A DNA stretch of 64,000 bases from Chlamydiota bacterium (GCA_013287905.1 JABDCW010000004.1:1-64000); one strand, 5' to 3'; numbered from the stretch's first letter, positions 31,997 to 41,114 are shown. The notes: generated from the sequence alone by a model not told the origin. Numbers and translations are program-made.

Positions 31997-32743
31997 CTAT
32001 TCTTTAATGCTTTTCTCATACGCATCGAGCTGCTGCTTGCGGATAACAAGACGGCTGTCTGCATCGATGATTTCTTTCGCCTGTTTTAAGAACAGTTGGC
32101 TTTCTTCCCTGTTGTCAGCGCTTAGCGCCTTAGCCAATCTAAGGTAAGCTCCAGAGAGCCAAACATTGATAAAAAAGGAATCGATTTGGGAGGCACGCTC
32201 TTTAATGACAGCAATACCCTGCAAGCTCATCATCTTGCCGGCCTCTTTTTTCCCGTTTCGATACATGGCATCTCCGAGATGAGCCATCCAATCCCCTTTT
32301 TCAGGAGTCTCTTTGGGATAGAGATCCACTGCTTTTCTATACTCCATTTCCGCAGATGCATAGTCATTGAGCAAGATTGCCGAAGTGGCATTTAAGAAGT
32401 GGATCAGGTAGAGACGGTCCAACAGACCGTACGTTTTTGCAATTTCAAACATCTCTTCTGCCTCTTTTTTTACAAAGATCGCATAAATTTTGTCTTCCGT
32501 CTTATAGAAGAGATGCTTCCATGAGAGTAAACGCCCTGTTAAACTTTCGATCATGTTTGCATAATCATGCTCTTCCGCAAAGCGCACAATAGCCTGATTG
32601 TAGAGATTGATGGCTTGCAGGCTTTTCCCTTCCTCTCTGAGAATGTCCGCTTCATTTTGGTATTCTTTGGGGGTGGAGGCAAGCGAGACGGAAGCGGCAA
32701 AGAGCAGGAATGCACCAATTATGGCTTTTAATGAGTCAAACAT
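31997..32743 (-). CDS. Exported TPR-like protein
   Basis: A 248-residue protein with a signal peptide (LKAIIGAFLLFAASVSLAST) and then TPR-type helical pairs: YQNEADILREEGKSLQAINL, LLNDYASAEMEYRKAVDLYP, GDAMYRNGKKEAGKMMSLQG, and AYLRLAKALSADNREESQLF. It is expected in the periplasm, where such proteins act as assembly or scaffolding factors. It converges with the toxin-antitoxin operon; only 16 bases separate the ends. No specific partner can be named. Confidence 0.7.
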   Translation of the reverse strand: MFDSLKAIIGAFLLFAASVSLASTPKEYQNEADILREEGKSLQAINLYNQAIVRFAEEHDYANMIESLTGRLLSWKHLFYKTEDKIYAIFVKKEAEEMFEIAKTYGLLDRLYLIHFLNATSAILLNDYASAEMEYRKAVDLYPKETPEKGDWMAHLGDAMYRNGKKEAGKMMSLQGIAVIKERASQIDSFFINVWLSGAYLRLAKALSADNREESQLFLKQAKEIIDADSRLVIRKQQLDAYEKSIKE

Positions 32744-32920
32744 AAGGCTCCATTTATATTAAAATTGAGGATAACCAACGAAAGTATATTGACAGTGTAG
32801 CTTAGAAGTCAAGATCAATGGAATGAAAATCAGCAATTCCCGCCAATAAAGTTTTTGATTAAATTTTTTGGGATAAGCTAGTTTTTCGTTATAAATGTTT
32901 ATTGCTGAATGACTTTAAAC

Positions 32921-33015
32921 TATTTAACGCAGAGGCGCAAAGTCGCAAAGACGCAGAGTAACCGAAAACTATGGCATCTCCGCGTCTCTGCGACTTTGCG
33001 CCTCTGCGTTAAATA
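32921..33015. repeat. Hairpin repeat (GGCGCAAAGTCGCAAAGACGCAGAG type)
   Basis: A 95-bp palindrome with arms of about 38 bases built from degenerate GCAAAG/GCAGAG words. It lies in the 387-bp gap upstream of the exported TPR gene. The rest of the gap is AT-rich with no visible gene. Confidence 0.75.
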
Positions 33016-33130
33016 TTTGCATCATTACTTCCTAGATGATATTTAGGGGGATTTTTTTGGTGCACCATCGAGCGAACATATAATATCACATACTCTTGTT
33101 GTTTTAAGGGAAATTGCTTGAATGAAGATT

Positions 33131-33349
33131 TTAAGAAAGCATGGCAGAGCAGCAATCATCGTGATGGCATTCATCGATAAGGTCTTTTGCACCGTCTAAA
33201 AGATAGGATGCTAAAGAAACATCCCCTTCATAAGACATTTCCACCTGGAGTTTTCCATCAACTGAAGACGCATCGCATGTAATTAAAACATAGCAGAGAT
33301 GTTTTTTTGCCAAAGCGGCCTTAATTGATTCTTCACGCTTGTGTTGCAT
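33131..33349 (-). CDS. Small conserved-looking hypothetical protein
   Basis: A 72-residue protein with a strong Shine-Dalgarno (GGAGGA 4 bases before the ATG). The pattern HLCYVLITCDASSVDGKLQV, then EMSYEGDVSLASYLLDGAKD suggests a small beta-alpha domain; the C-terminus is rich in Cys and His (ECHHDDCCSAMLS) and might bind a metal. No signal peptide. It is divergent from the M20 peptidase gene. I do not recognise the family. Confidence 0.55.
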   Translation of the reverse strand: MQHKREESIKAALAKKHLCYVLITCDASSVDGKLQVEMSYEGDVSLASYLLDGAKDLIDECHHDDCCSAMLS

Positions 33350-33537
33350 TATTCCTCCATAAAGGGATGAAAACGATTATTTTCTTCGATAATTTATGTT
33401 TTTTTCTTCTAAATTTTCACATTACTCGATTTGACATTTATTACCAAGATAAAATGGTTACCAAAATAGTTTAAAAAAAACAATTGTCATTACTAAGGAA
33501 ATATATTATAATAGTATTATGAGGCAGTTGCAAGAGT

Positions 33538-34779
33538 ATGAACGATATAAAAGGGCTCGCAGCATGGATTGATGCACAAAAGTTGTCTTTAGTCGATACT
33601 TTGCAAAAATGGTCCGACATCAATTCAGGCTCTGATAATCTGGCTGGACTACAAACGATGCTGCGTGCATTGCAGTTGCAGTTTGCACAGCTTCCGGGAA
33701 ATCTTCAAATAGTGAAGCTGCCCCAAAGCCAAATTGTCACAAAAACCGGAAAAATTGTTTTTCTGGAAAGCGCAGAGGCACTTAGTCTAAAGAAGGAAAC
33801 GACAAAACCTGCAATAAGAGTGCTGCTTTGCGGACACATGGATACTGTTTATCATAGCAGCCATCCGTTTCAAACATCTACTATGGTATCTCCGGACCGT
33901 ATGACAGGACCCGGGACTGCCGATATGAAGGGAGGGTTAGTCATTATGCTGACATCTCTTTTAGCCCTGGAACAACATCCGTTAGCTAAGGATATCGATT
34001 GGGAAGTATTGATTGTGCCGGATGAAGAAACCGGATCGGTCGCCTCTCATCAGCTTCTCGAAGAAGCAGCCAGGCGAAATGATATCGGACTCATTTTCGA
34101 ACCTGCCCTCCCCGATGGCGCGCTTGTAAGCTCAAGGAAAGGATCTGCCAATTTTACAGTCATTGTCAAGGGGCGGGCTGCCCATGCCGGGAGAGATTTT
34201 CACGAAGGACGCAGTGCTGTTGTTGCATTGGCAAAGTTTATTGCAAAAATCGATCAGATGAATAATAGCGATGCAAACCACCCCTCTTCCCTTACGGTCA
34301 ATGCAGGAAATATCTTTAGCGAGGGCCCTGTCAATATCGTTCCCGATCTGGCCAGTTGCGAGGTCAATATCCGGGCAGATACATCGAAAGAGTTGCAATC
34401 GCATATTGCTTTGTTGCACGAGGTTGCAGAGGAGTTCTCAAAAGAGGGAATTGCCTTTACCATCCACACACACCATATAAGGCCTCCTAAAATTTTTGAT
34501 GACCGCACGAAAGAGCTGTTCAAAATGTTAGATGATTGCGCTAAGGAAGAGGGGTATTCTCTATCCTACCGGAAAAGTGGAGGAGTCACAGACGGAAATA
34601 CTCTGGCAGAAAATGGTCTTGCCGTCATCGACACTCTTGGAGCCATTGGGGGGAACATCCATACACCAGATGAATATGTGTTGGTAGACAGTCTGACTTC
34701 CCGTGCTAAACTGACCTTGCGATTATTAATTGCTCTCTGTTCTAAGGCAAAAGGATCTGATACATCACACAAGAGGTGA
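33538..34779 (+). CDS. M20-family metallopeptidase / deacylase
   Basis: A 413-residue M20 hydrolase close to the carboxypeptidase G2 / ArgE / DapE group. Metal and catalytic residues are visible: LLCGHMDTVYH (His ligand and Asp), GPGTADMKGG (bridging Asp), VPDEETGS (catalytic Glu and Glu ligand), FEPA (ligand), and GGNIHTPDEYV near the end (His ligand). The dimerisation domain includes GRAAHAGRDFHEGRSA. It removes an acyl group or glutamate from an N-substituted amino acid. It is the first gene of a tight operon with an aminotransferase and AstA, so a substrate such as N-succinyl-glutamate or another acyl-amino acid is plausible but unproven. Confidence 0.85.
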   Translation: MNDIKGLAAWIDAQKLSLVDTLQKWSDINSGSDNLAGLQTMLRALQLQFAQLPGNLQIVKLPQSQIVTKTGKIVFLESAEALSLKKETTKPAIRVLLCGHMDTVYHSSHPFQTSTMVSPDRMTGPGTADMKGGLVIMLTSLLALEQHPLAKDIDWEVLIVPDEETGSVASHQLLEEAARRNDIGLIFEPALPDGALVSSRKGSANFTVIVKGRAAHAGRDFHEGRSAVVALAKFIAKIDQMNNSDANHPSSLTVNAGNIFSEGPVNIVPDLASCEVNIRADTSKELQSHIALLHEVAEEFSKEGIAFTIHTHHIRPPKIFDDRTKELFKMLDDCAKEEGYSLSYRKSGGVTDGNTLAENGLAVIDTLGAIGGNIHTPDEYVLVDSLTSRAKLTLRLLIALCSKAKGSDTSHKR

Positions 34780-34784
34780 TTGCC

Positions 34785-36209
34785 ATGTCTCAGCATAACC
34801 CAAAATATACGGGGCATAAAGAGTTGATTGGCACAAGGTTTTGTCATGACCAGCGGATCAACCAGGTTAAGCAAATTTTGCATACTGCATTGCAGGAATA
34901 TCAACAAAAAGTCACCAAAATTACCCCTCCTAATCCCGCGCTAAAACAATCTTATGATGAGATGATCGCCTCATTTATCGAATACCGGGGAAATAAATTG
35001 TGGTTTCCTTACATCGGCAGCGGCTTTGGCAATGGGGCGCTTGTCGAATTGGCCGATGGTAGCGTAAAGTATGATTTTATTTCAGGCGTTGGCGTCCATT
35101 TTTTTGGACATAATCATCCAGATATTCTCAATGCCTTGGTCGAATCGGCTATTAGCAATACGATTATGCAAGGGCACCTGCAGCAAAATGTCGATTCACT
35201 CGAACTCTCTTCGGCTTTAATTTCTGCCTCCGGGCTCGATCATTGTCTTTTGACGACAGCCGGGGCTTTGGCCAATGAAAACGCATTGAAGATTGCCTTT
35301 CAAAAACGATTCCCCGCTAACCGTATTTTGACGTTCAATCGTTGCTTTTTAGGAAGGACACTCGCTACTGCGCAAATTACCGATAAGGCATCGTATCGGG
35401 AGGGTCTTCCATCCAATTTTTTTGTCGATTATATTCCGTTTTTTGACGAAGCCCATCCAAAAGAAAGCACTGACGCAGCAAAAAATGCTCTCAATGATAT
35501 TATCCGCCGCTATCCGAATCAGCATGCACTGATGTGCTTTGAACTTGTCCAGGGCGAGGGCGGCTGCTATACCGGCTCCCACCATTTCTTTACAAGCTTA
35601 ATGGAGATTCTCAAAGCTAATGATATCGCCATCTTAGTCGATGAAGTACAGACCTTTGGCCGCACCGATCAGCTTTTTGCCTTTCAACACTTTAATTTAC
35701 AATCGTTTGTCGATATCGTCACCGTTGGTAAGTTATTGCAGGTATGCGCAACGCTTTTTACAGAAAAATATAAGCCGCGTCCCGGTCTGATCAGCCAAAC
35801 ATTTACTTCGAGCACCTCTGCCATTAAAGCCGCAACTGTCATCCTCAATAAGCTGCTCAATGAAAATTTTTTTGGGGCCAATGGAAAAAACGCCGTTTTC
35901 CATCATTATTTCGTCAAGCAGCTGAAAAACCTCGCAGAACGCTATCCAAAATATCTCTCAGGACCATTTGGCATGGGCAGTATGATTGCATTCACCCTTT
36001 TCGATGGAAACGAAGAGAAATCGATCAAATTCGTCCGCCGTCTCTTCGATGCAGGAGTCATGAGTTTTATCGCAGGCGGAGAAAAGTATCCCACGCGCAT
36101 CCGTTTTCTCCTCCCGTCCGGAGCCATTTCCTTTTACGATCTCGATAAAGTCTTTGCAGTCCTTGAAGAAACGTTGGTTGCTTTCATACAAGAAATGGAG
36201 GTGACATAA
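34785..36209 (+). CDS. Class III PLP-dependent aminotransferase (ArgD/AstC-like)
   Basis: About 474 residues. Recognisable parts are FISGVGVHFFGHNHPDILNA, LLTTAGALANENALKIAFQK (cofactor phosphate region), FELVQGEGGCYTG, ILVDEVQTFGRTDQLFAFQH (Asp that binds the pyridine nitrogen), and VDIVTVGKLLQVCATLFTEK, where the Lys after VG is the likely Schiff-base residue, and the TFTSSTSAIKAA segment. The ATG at 34785 has GAGG 8 bases upstream; a GTG at 34776 overlaps the previous stop. It should transaminate an acylated ornithine or similar omega-amino acid with 2-oxoglutarate. Its position between an M20 hydrolase and AstA suggests a role in arginine/ornithine breakdown. Confidence 0.85.
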   Translation: MSQHNPKYTGHKELIGTRFCHDQRINQVKQILHTALQEYQQKVTKITPPNPALKQSYDEMIASFIEYRGNKLWFPYIGSGFGNGALVELADGSVKYDFISGVGVHFFGHNHPDILNALVESAISNTIMQGHLQQNVDSLELSSALISASGLDHCLLTTAGALANENALKIAFQKRFPANRILTFNRCFLGRTLATAQITDKASYREGLPSNFFVDYIPFFDEAHPKESTDAAKNALNDIIRRYPNQHALMCFELVQGEGGCYTGSHHFFTSLMEILKANDIAILVDEVQTFGRTDQLFAFQHFNLQSFVDIVTVGKLLQVCATLFTEKYKPRPGLISQTFTSSTSAIKAATVILNKLLNENFFGANGKNAVFHHYFVKQLKNLAERYPKYLSGPFGMGSMIAFTLFDGNEEKSIKFVRRLFDAGVMSFIAGGEKYPTRIRFLLPSGAISFYDLDKVFAVLEETLVAFIQEMEVT

Positions 36210-37216
36210 TGAGGATCATTCGACCAATCACAAAAAAAGAAGAGGAGATTTTTATCGAATTTGCGTTTCATATTGACCAAGGGATGAGCAGCATGCCGAA
36301 AAATCGCGAGAGATTGCTTCATATACTGCACCAAGCCGAACATTCCTTTCAAAAAGAGATTATTACCCCTGGGGATGAGCATTATATCTTTGTCCTGGAA
36401 GACCTGCAAACCGGCAATATCGAAGGCACTTGTGGAATTGTCGCTAAAACGGGGTTGCATGATCCTCTTTACTTTTATCACAAAGAACATATGCAGCGGA
36501 TGGACCATGAAATCCCCTATCTTCGGATGGTCCATTATTTTTCGCAGCCATCTGAAATCGGTTCCCTTTTTTTAATTCCCGAAGCCCGTCATACAGGGAG
36601 CGGCAGATTATTATCTCTCTCCCGCTTTCTGTTTATCGCAGCAAATCCTGAACGTTTTGATCCGGTGGTTTTTGCCGTCATGCGTGGATTTTTTACGGAA
36701 AATCGCATCAGCACTTTCTGGAATGGGATCGGCCGTCATTTTTCCCATATGGAGTTTAACGAGATCATGAAATTGCAAAATGAAAGTGAACTCGATATTC
36801 CACGATTTTTTCCCAGTTTCCCGGTATATTTAGAACTGTTGCCTAAAGAAGTGCAGGAAAGCGTATCTAAAGTGCATACAGACTCTTTACCTGCACTGAA
36901 CATGCTCATTCAGGAAGGATTTCAATTGACAAATGAAGTAGATATGATCGATGGCGGTCCAAAGATCGAAGCCGAAGTTTCCCAAATCCGTACGATAAAA
37001 GATTCCATTGTTGCGGTAGTGGAAGAGATTGTAGCAAACGTGGTTGATCAAAGACGTTATCTTATTTGCAATAATCAATTGCAATTTCGTGCCTGCTGTT
37101 CCGGGATTATGTGTAAGAAGTCAAAATTTTCGGTTGCGATTTCAGAGGAAGCGGCTTTTGCTCTGCAGGTGAAGAAAGGTGATATGGTTCGTTATGTCCC
37201 CGCAGTTGGGACATGA
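36209..37216 (+). CDS. astA: Arginine N-succinyltransferase (AstA-type)
   Basis: A 335-residue acyltransferase of the AstA family: the start MRIIRPITKKEEE, then IEGTCGIVAKTGLHDPLYFY, SEIGSLFLIPEARHTGSGRLLSLSRF (the acyl-CoA-binding region), VVFAVMRGFFTENRISTFWN, GRHFSHMEFNEIMKL, and DMIDGGPKIEA, all hallmarks of AstA. It transfers succinyl from succinyl-CoA to arginine, the first AST-pathway step. AstB, AstD and AstE are not in this window. Its start overlaps the aminotransferase stop (TAATGA), giving a tight three-gene operon. Confidence 0.88.
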   Translation: MRIIRPITKKEEEIFIEFAFHIDQGMSSMPKNRERLLHILHQAEHSFQKEIITPGDEHYIFVLEDLQTGNIEGTCGIVAKTGLHDPLYFYHKEHMQRMDHEIPYLRMVHYFSQPSEIGSLFLIPEARHTGSGRLLSLSRFLFIAANPERFDPVVFAVMRGFFTENRISTFWNGIGRHFSHMEFNEIMKLQNESELDIPRFFPSFPVYLELLPKEVQESVSKVHTDSLPALNMLIQEGFQLTNEVDMIDGGPKIEAEVSQIRTIKDSIVAVVEEIVANVVDQRRYLICNNQLQFRACCSGIMCKKSKFSVAISEEAAFALQVKKGDMVRYVPAVGT

Positions 37217-37277
37217 AAACTCTTGACAAGGGGCGCCTTCCAGTTATAAATTCACGCCATGTGCAACTTTGACCGTT

Positions 37278-37378
37278 AATTCAACACAAAGGCACAAAGG
37301 CACAAAGACACTAAGAAGTAAGGGTCTCTAGGGAAAAATTTCTTTGTTTCTTTGCGACTTCGTGCCTTTGTGTTGAAT
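37278..37378. repeat. Hairpin repeat (CACAAAGGCACAAAG type)
   Basis: A palindrome of about 101 bp with arms AATTCAACACAAAGGCACAA and ... CGTGCCTTTGTGTTGAATT. It lies in the 276-bp gap between astA and hemC; it is a possible terminator of the astA operon. Confidence 0.75.
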
Positions 37379-37492
37379 TTATTATAGATAATGCTTAAAA
37401 AGGTTTTTGTTTACTTGTTTACTTATGGGTAAAACTATGATTGCGCCTTTGCATCTTTGGGTTAAATATTTTTCAAACATGAGCAATACATC

Positions 37493-38146
37493 ATGCAAAT
37501 GATCGATGTTGGTGCAAGAGGCTCTCCCCTGTCGAGAAAACAAGTCGATGAGGTGTACCGGGAAGTTCTTGCCCTTGCCCCTCATATACAATTTACCCCT
37601 CATTTCATCGATACTACCGGCGATAAAGACCAAACGACCTCACTCAAATTTTTGGAAAAGACAGATTTTTTTACGAAAGAGGTCGATGAGATGCTGTTGT
37701 CGCGGCAATGCCGCATTGCGATCCATTCAGCCAAAGATTTGCCGGACCCGTTGCCTGATGGTATTGTGATTGCTGCGATTACCCGTGGGGTTGATCCATC
37801 TGACTCTCTTGTACTGCACGAAGACCAAACCTTTGCAACACTGCCTTCGGGGGCACTCATTGCCTGCTCATCCATCCGGCGGGAAGAGGCGATCAAAAGT
37901 TTACGGCAGGATTTACGTTTTGCCGATATCCGGGGAACCATTTCACAGCGTCTGGACCAATTATTTTCGCGAAAAGTTGACGGGGTCGTTATAGCAGAAG
38001 CTGCGCTAATCCGCCTCGGACTGACAGGATTAAACCGCTTCAAAATTCCTGGAGAGACAGTCCCTTTGCAAGGGAAGCTGGCTGTTGCAGTCCGGAAAGG
38101 TGATCATGAAATGATCCGGCTCTTTGCCAATATCGACTACTGGTGA
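37493..38146 (+). CDS. hemC: Short-form porphobilinogen deaminase
   Basis: A 217-residue HemC. Visible motifs: GARGSPLSRKQV, IDTTGDKD, FTKEVDEMLL, IAIHSAKDLPDPLPDG (catalytic Asp in the S-x-K-D-L region), and RREEAIKSL...DIRGTISQRLDQL with substrate-binding arginines. Usual HemC is over 300 residues; this one ends after FKIPGETVPLQGKLAVAV, so it lacks the third domain and the cysteine that carries the dipyrromethane cofactor. Similar short HemC proteins are known in chlamydiae. It converts porphobilinogen to hydroxymethylbilane, used by HemD encoded 4 bases downstream. Confidence 0.88.
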   Translation: MQMIDVGARGSPLSRKQVDEVYREVLALAPHIQFTPHFIDTTGDKDQTTSLKFLEKTDFFTKEVDEMLLSRQCRIAIHSAKDLPDPLPDGIVIAAITRGVDPSDSLVLHEDQTFATLPSGALIACSSIRREEAIKSLRQDLRFADIRGTISQRLDQLFSRKVDGVVIAEAALIRLGLTGLNRFKIPGETVPLQGKLAVAVRKGDHEMIRLFANIDYW

Positions 38147-38150
38147 GCAA

Positions 38151-38831
38151 ATGGATAACCGCCTTTTATTTCTTGGGTTAGAGATGCCTCCAAATCTTTT
38201 CGGCCGGGAGGTCATTCATTGTCCGCTGATCCGTATCATTCCTCGCGCGCCTTCGGATGTAGGAATTGAAACGGCTTTTCGGAAGTTTCCCTCATGTACC
38301 CATATCCTGTTTACAAGCAAAAGCGCAGTGCATATTTTTTTTTCGTTCTTTTCTTATTTTCATATCGATGTAAAGGATGTCCAAAAAAAACAAATTTTGG
38401 CAGTCGGAAAAAGAACAGCCTTATGCGTTGAGCAATATGTGGATTGCTCCCCTTTAGTTGCCCGAAACGAATCGGCGGAAGGGGTGATTGAACTGCTCTC
38501 TTCATTGCGGCCAAATAGCAGGGAAACGTGGAAAGACTGGCTTCTTTTTTGGCCCCATGCAGCAAAATCCCGCCCTGTTTTGGAACAATGGATGCAAGAG
38601 AACTTTCTTGCCTTTTGTGCTCCCGTTGTTTACGACACAGTTTCGATCAAACCAGACCGTTTGCCCTCCCCTCATACTTATGATGAGATTGTGTTTACCA
38701 GCCCGTCTGTTGTGGAGGCGTATCTGGAAATATTTGGTTCCTTGCCTGCAGATAAAGTGCTGACTTCAATTGGTCCCATTACGGAACAAAGGCTGCAGTT
38801 GGAAATTACATTAAACAAATTAAATAAATAA
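38151..38831 (+). CDS. hemD: Uroporphyrinogen-III synthase
   Basis: A 226-residue HemD-like protein. The family is poorly conserved, but the pattern is right: CPLIRIIP, HILFTSKSAVHIFFSFF, ILAVGKRTALCVEQY, NESAEGVIELLSSL, the central DWLLFWPHAAKSRPVLEQWM, VVYDTVSIKPD, IVFTSPSVVEAYLEIFG, and TSIGPITEQRLQ. It closes hydroxymethylbilane to uroporphyrinogen III. The ATG at 38151 is taken because it starts just after the hemC stop with GGTGAG ahead; the earlier in-frame ATG at 38124 lies inside hemC. No further haem genes are seen. Confidence 0.85.
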   Translation: MDNRLLFLGLEMPPNLFGREVIHCPLIRIIPRAPSDVGIETAFRKFPSCTHILFTSKSAVHIFFSFFSYFHIDVKDVQKKQILAVGKRTALCVEQYVDCSPLVARNESAEGVIELLSSLRPNSRETWKDWLLFWPHAAKSRPVLEQWMQENFLAFCAPVVYDTVSIKPDRLPSPHTYDEIVFTSPSVVEAYLEIFGSLPADKVLTSIGPITEQRLQLEITLNKLNK

Positions 38832-38898
38832 AAAAATATTGATTTTTTATTTTAAATCTGATAATATTTATTTTGATTTAAATAAAAAAAGGTATGAT

Positions 38899-39774
38899 AT
38901 GGATACAATAATAAATCCTTCAGTTAATAACGGACAGGATTGGGGAACTGTTGACTTAAAACTACCAGTAAAGGAAACTGCTCAGAGAGGTTTGTTAGTC
39001 ACGGCAACAGCATTATCGATTCTTTCTGTTATCCCCCCTTTTCGATTGGCCGCTTCAACCGCGGCACGTGCTATTGCCCTAATATCCTTAGCCATTAGTT
39101 GTACGGACGACATTTCTAAGACATCTCTTTTAATGCGTATAGCAAAATGTGCAATTCCAGTATTAGGTATAGCAGCATTAGCGCTCACATCTCCAATCGT
39201 AATAGTAGCGTCAATTGCTGCAGATGTCGGTATTCAAACAATTGAAACTCTTAAAGCGTTGTACAATAGGGATTGGAATAAAGCCTCTTTGCACTTCAAT
39301 ATATTGGTTATTGATTCTCTTGCTTTGGCGGCGGTAGTGACAGGTGGATGGCAGCTTATGGTGGCAGCTGCTGCGGCAAGTTCATGCTTCATGTTAGCGA
39401 TCTTTGTGAAAACAGCCAGAAATGCTAAGTCGGCAGGAGATGTTGTAGATGCAGTTTGTTATGCTGCGATGGCTGGGGCCGGGATTGCAAGCGCGATTTC
39501 CGCTTATCAGATTACCCGCAAGTACAAAACAATTACTCAATACCCCGTTAAAATTGCATCTGAGTCGTGGACAAAGTACACTTACTACAGAGGAAAGATC
39601 GTCAGCCAGGAAACAATAGTTTGGAAGGAGGCATACGAAATGCACACTCGCATCGAGGATGCGACATGTGTTGTGAAAGCTCCACTTGACATTGTACATT
39701 ATCCCACAGTACCTCTTGCGGGCACAGTGATTGTGCATCCGGAAAGCACATCTAAAACCGCAAAAGCTGCTTAA
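38899..39774 (+). CDS. Multi-pass hydrophobic protein, candidate inclusion/envelope membrane protein
   Basis: A 291-residue protein that I do not recognise. Hydrophobic segments lie at about residues 29-52 (GLLVTATALSILSVIPPF), 56-68, 84-118 (two close helices, CAIPVLGIAALALTSPIVIV and ASIAADVG), 133-170 (ILVIDSLALAAVVTGG plus LMVAAAAASSCFMLAIF) and 181-200. Paired helices separated by short loops are reminiscent of chlamydial Inc proteins, though there are more of them than in a classic Inc. The C-terminal 90 residues are soluble and rich in Tyr, Thr and Lys. AAGG lies 6 bases before the ATG at 38899; the extension to 38839 is not supported. Confidence 0.55.
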   Translation: MDTIINPSVNNGQDWGTVDLKLPVKETAQRGLLVTATALSILSVIPPFRLAASTAARAIALISLAISCTDDISKTSLLMRIAKCAIPVLGIAALALTSPIVIVASIAADVGIQTIETLKALYNRDWNKASLHFNILVIDSLALAAVVTGGWQLMVAAAAASSCFMLAIFVKTARNAKSAGDVVDAVCYAAMAGAGIASAISAYQITRKYKTITQYPVKIASESWTKYTYYRGKIVSQETIVWKEAYEMHTRIEDATCVVKAPLDIVHYPTVPLAGTVIVHPESTSKTAKAA

Positions 39775-39864
39775 ATCGAGCTTATATAGTGTTAAACATT
39801 TTGCATTTTAATAGCTAAAATGTTATGGTTTAATTTCTTAAACCTTTTAACATTAAGGAATTAT

Positions 39865-40842
39865 ATGAATACCACCTCTTCTGTTACTTCGCCTAGTCCT
39901 ACTTTTCCGGTAACAACGACGACCAACCAGGAACCCGAGTGCACTTCCAAGGGTCTATTTATGTGCGGTCTTGTTGCATTAGCAGCATTTGCAATAGCTT
40001 ATAAGAACAGGAACAGTGCAGGAAAACTGCAGTTTACAAAATGTGAAAAGGATAATCCCCGTCACTTTCGCGATTACTCAAAAATCTCAACGTTGACTGA
40101 TCTTAAAATAAATAAGACCGATATCGGGAAGCTTCACTTGTCCGGCAGCGGGCAGTTTGGGGCTGAACATATCCAAACGATTGCAGATTTGACTCTGATG
40201 GGTAATCGGAATCGCGAGCTGTGGTTCGTCGATGTACGGGCAGAAAGACACTGTTTTGTGGACGGCAAACCAGCGGTTTGGAAACGGGATACCGAAAAAC
40301 GTAATGAATCGACTGCTGAAGTCGTAACCGCTGAAAATCAGCTGATCAGTAAAATTGCCAATAAAAACTTCACCATTAAACAATGGAAAGGCGAAGAGAC
40401 TCAAATGACAGCGAAAGTAGAAAACGAAAAAACAGTGGTGGAAGCAGCTGGACATAATTATGTACGTTTTCCCATTGTGGAACATCATATTCCGACAGAT
40501 GCTTGTGTCGATAGCATCGTCCAATTTATTAAGAGCCACGGCCAAGCCCACCTCCATGTGCATTGTTACGTGAAAGAAAGGTCTACACTCGTTTTAGCCA
40601 TGGTAGATATGCTTTACAATGTTCATGAGATCGCTCTTTCCGATATTACTGATCGGGCTCAAGCCATAGGTGGAACAGATTTATTTAAAGTCTCAAGCAA
40701 GAGAAAAAAACACTCTCCAGAGTTAACTGAAGAGAAAAAAAAATTCTTATGGAATTTTTATTTCTATTGTCGAGATGAAGATCCGCTTGTGAAAAAAACA
40801 GCTAAAACATGGACGGAATGGAGTCGCCTGAATAGAAAATAA
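39865..40842 (+). CDS. PTP-like phytase homologue with degenerate active site
   Basis: A 325-residue protein. After a Thr/Ser/Pro-rich start there is one membrane helix (GLFMCGLVALAAFAIAY, residues 30-46), then a domain related to PTP-like phytases (inositol hexakisphosphate phosphatases): LWFVDVRAERHCFVDGKPAVW (119-139), HNYVRFPIVEHHIPTDACVD (197-216), HLHVHCYVKERSTLVLAMVDMLYN (229-252), and AIGGTDLF. In active members the P-loop is HCxxGxGRT with the Arg six residues after Cys. Here C234 is kept but the loop is YVKERST: the glycines are gone and Arg is one residue too early. It is probably inactive or altered. AAGGA is 6 bases before the ATG. Confidence 0.65.
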   Translation: MNTTSSVTSPSPTFPVTTTTNQEPECTSKGLFMCGLVALAAFAIAYKNRNSAGKLQFTKCEKDNPRHFRDYSKISTLTDLKINKTDIGKLHLSGSGQFGAEHIQTIADLTLMGNRNRELWFVDVRAERHCFVDGKPAVWKRDTEKRNESTAEVVTAENQLISKIANKNFTIKQWKGEETQMTAKVENEKTVVEAAGHNYVRFPIVEHHIPTDACVDSIVQFIKSHGQAHLHVHCYVKERSTLVLAMVDMLYNVHEIALSDITDRAQAIGGTDLFKVSSKRKKHSPELTEEKKKFLWNFYFYCRDEDPLVKKTAKTWTEWSRLNRK

Positions 40843-40903
40843 TGATCAGGTCATAGAGTTGGTTTAAAATCTTTTTGCGGGTATTACTGATCGACATGGG
40901 ACT

Positions 40904-41114
40904 TTGGAAATGTAGAAGGCAATAAACTACCACAGAGCCCACAGAAAACACAGAGAAGGCTTATGAATTATTTAATTAATCCAGATATGCATGAAGAAAT
41001 AGATGGATGTGAAACTGACCTTTTGACACAGGCAATATCATAGGAGCGGCTATTGATCCACTCTCTGTGTTTTCTGTGGGCTCTGTGGTAGTTTTTATTT
41101 TTGGAAACAACGGT
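40904..41114. repeat. CACAGAG-type inverted-repeat element, copy 2
   Basis: Nearly identical to 17378-17605 in arms (CTACCACAGAGCCCACAG) and in loop (ATGAATTATTTAATTAATCC, AGGAGCGGCTATTG), except that a 20-25 bp part of the loop is missing here. Fills the gap between the phytase-like gene and the hydrolase. Confidence 0.8.

Noticed and set aside
36209-37216. A complete AST arginine-catabolism operon
   Set aside because: Only AstA and an AstC-like enzyme are present; no AstB, AstD or AstE is recognisable here.
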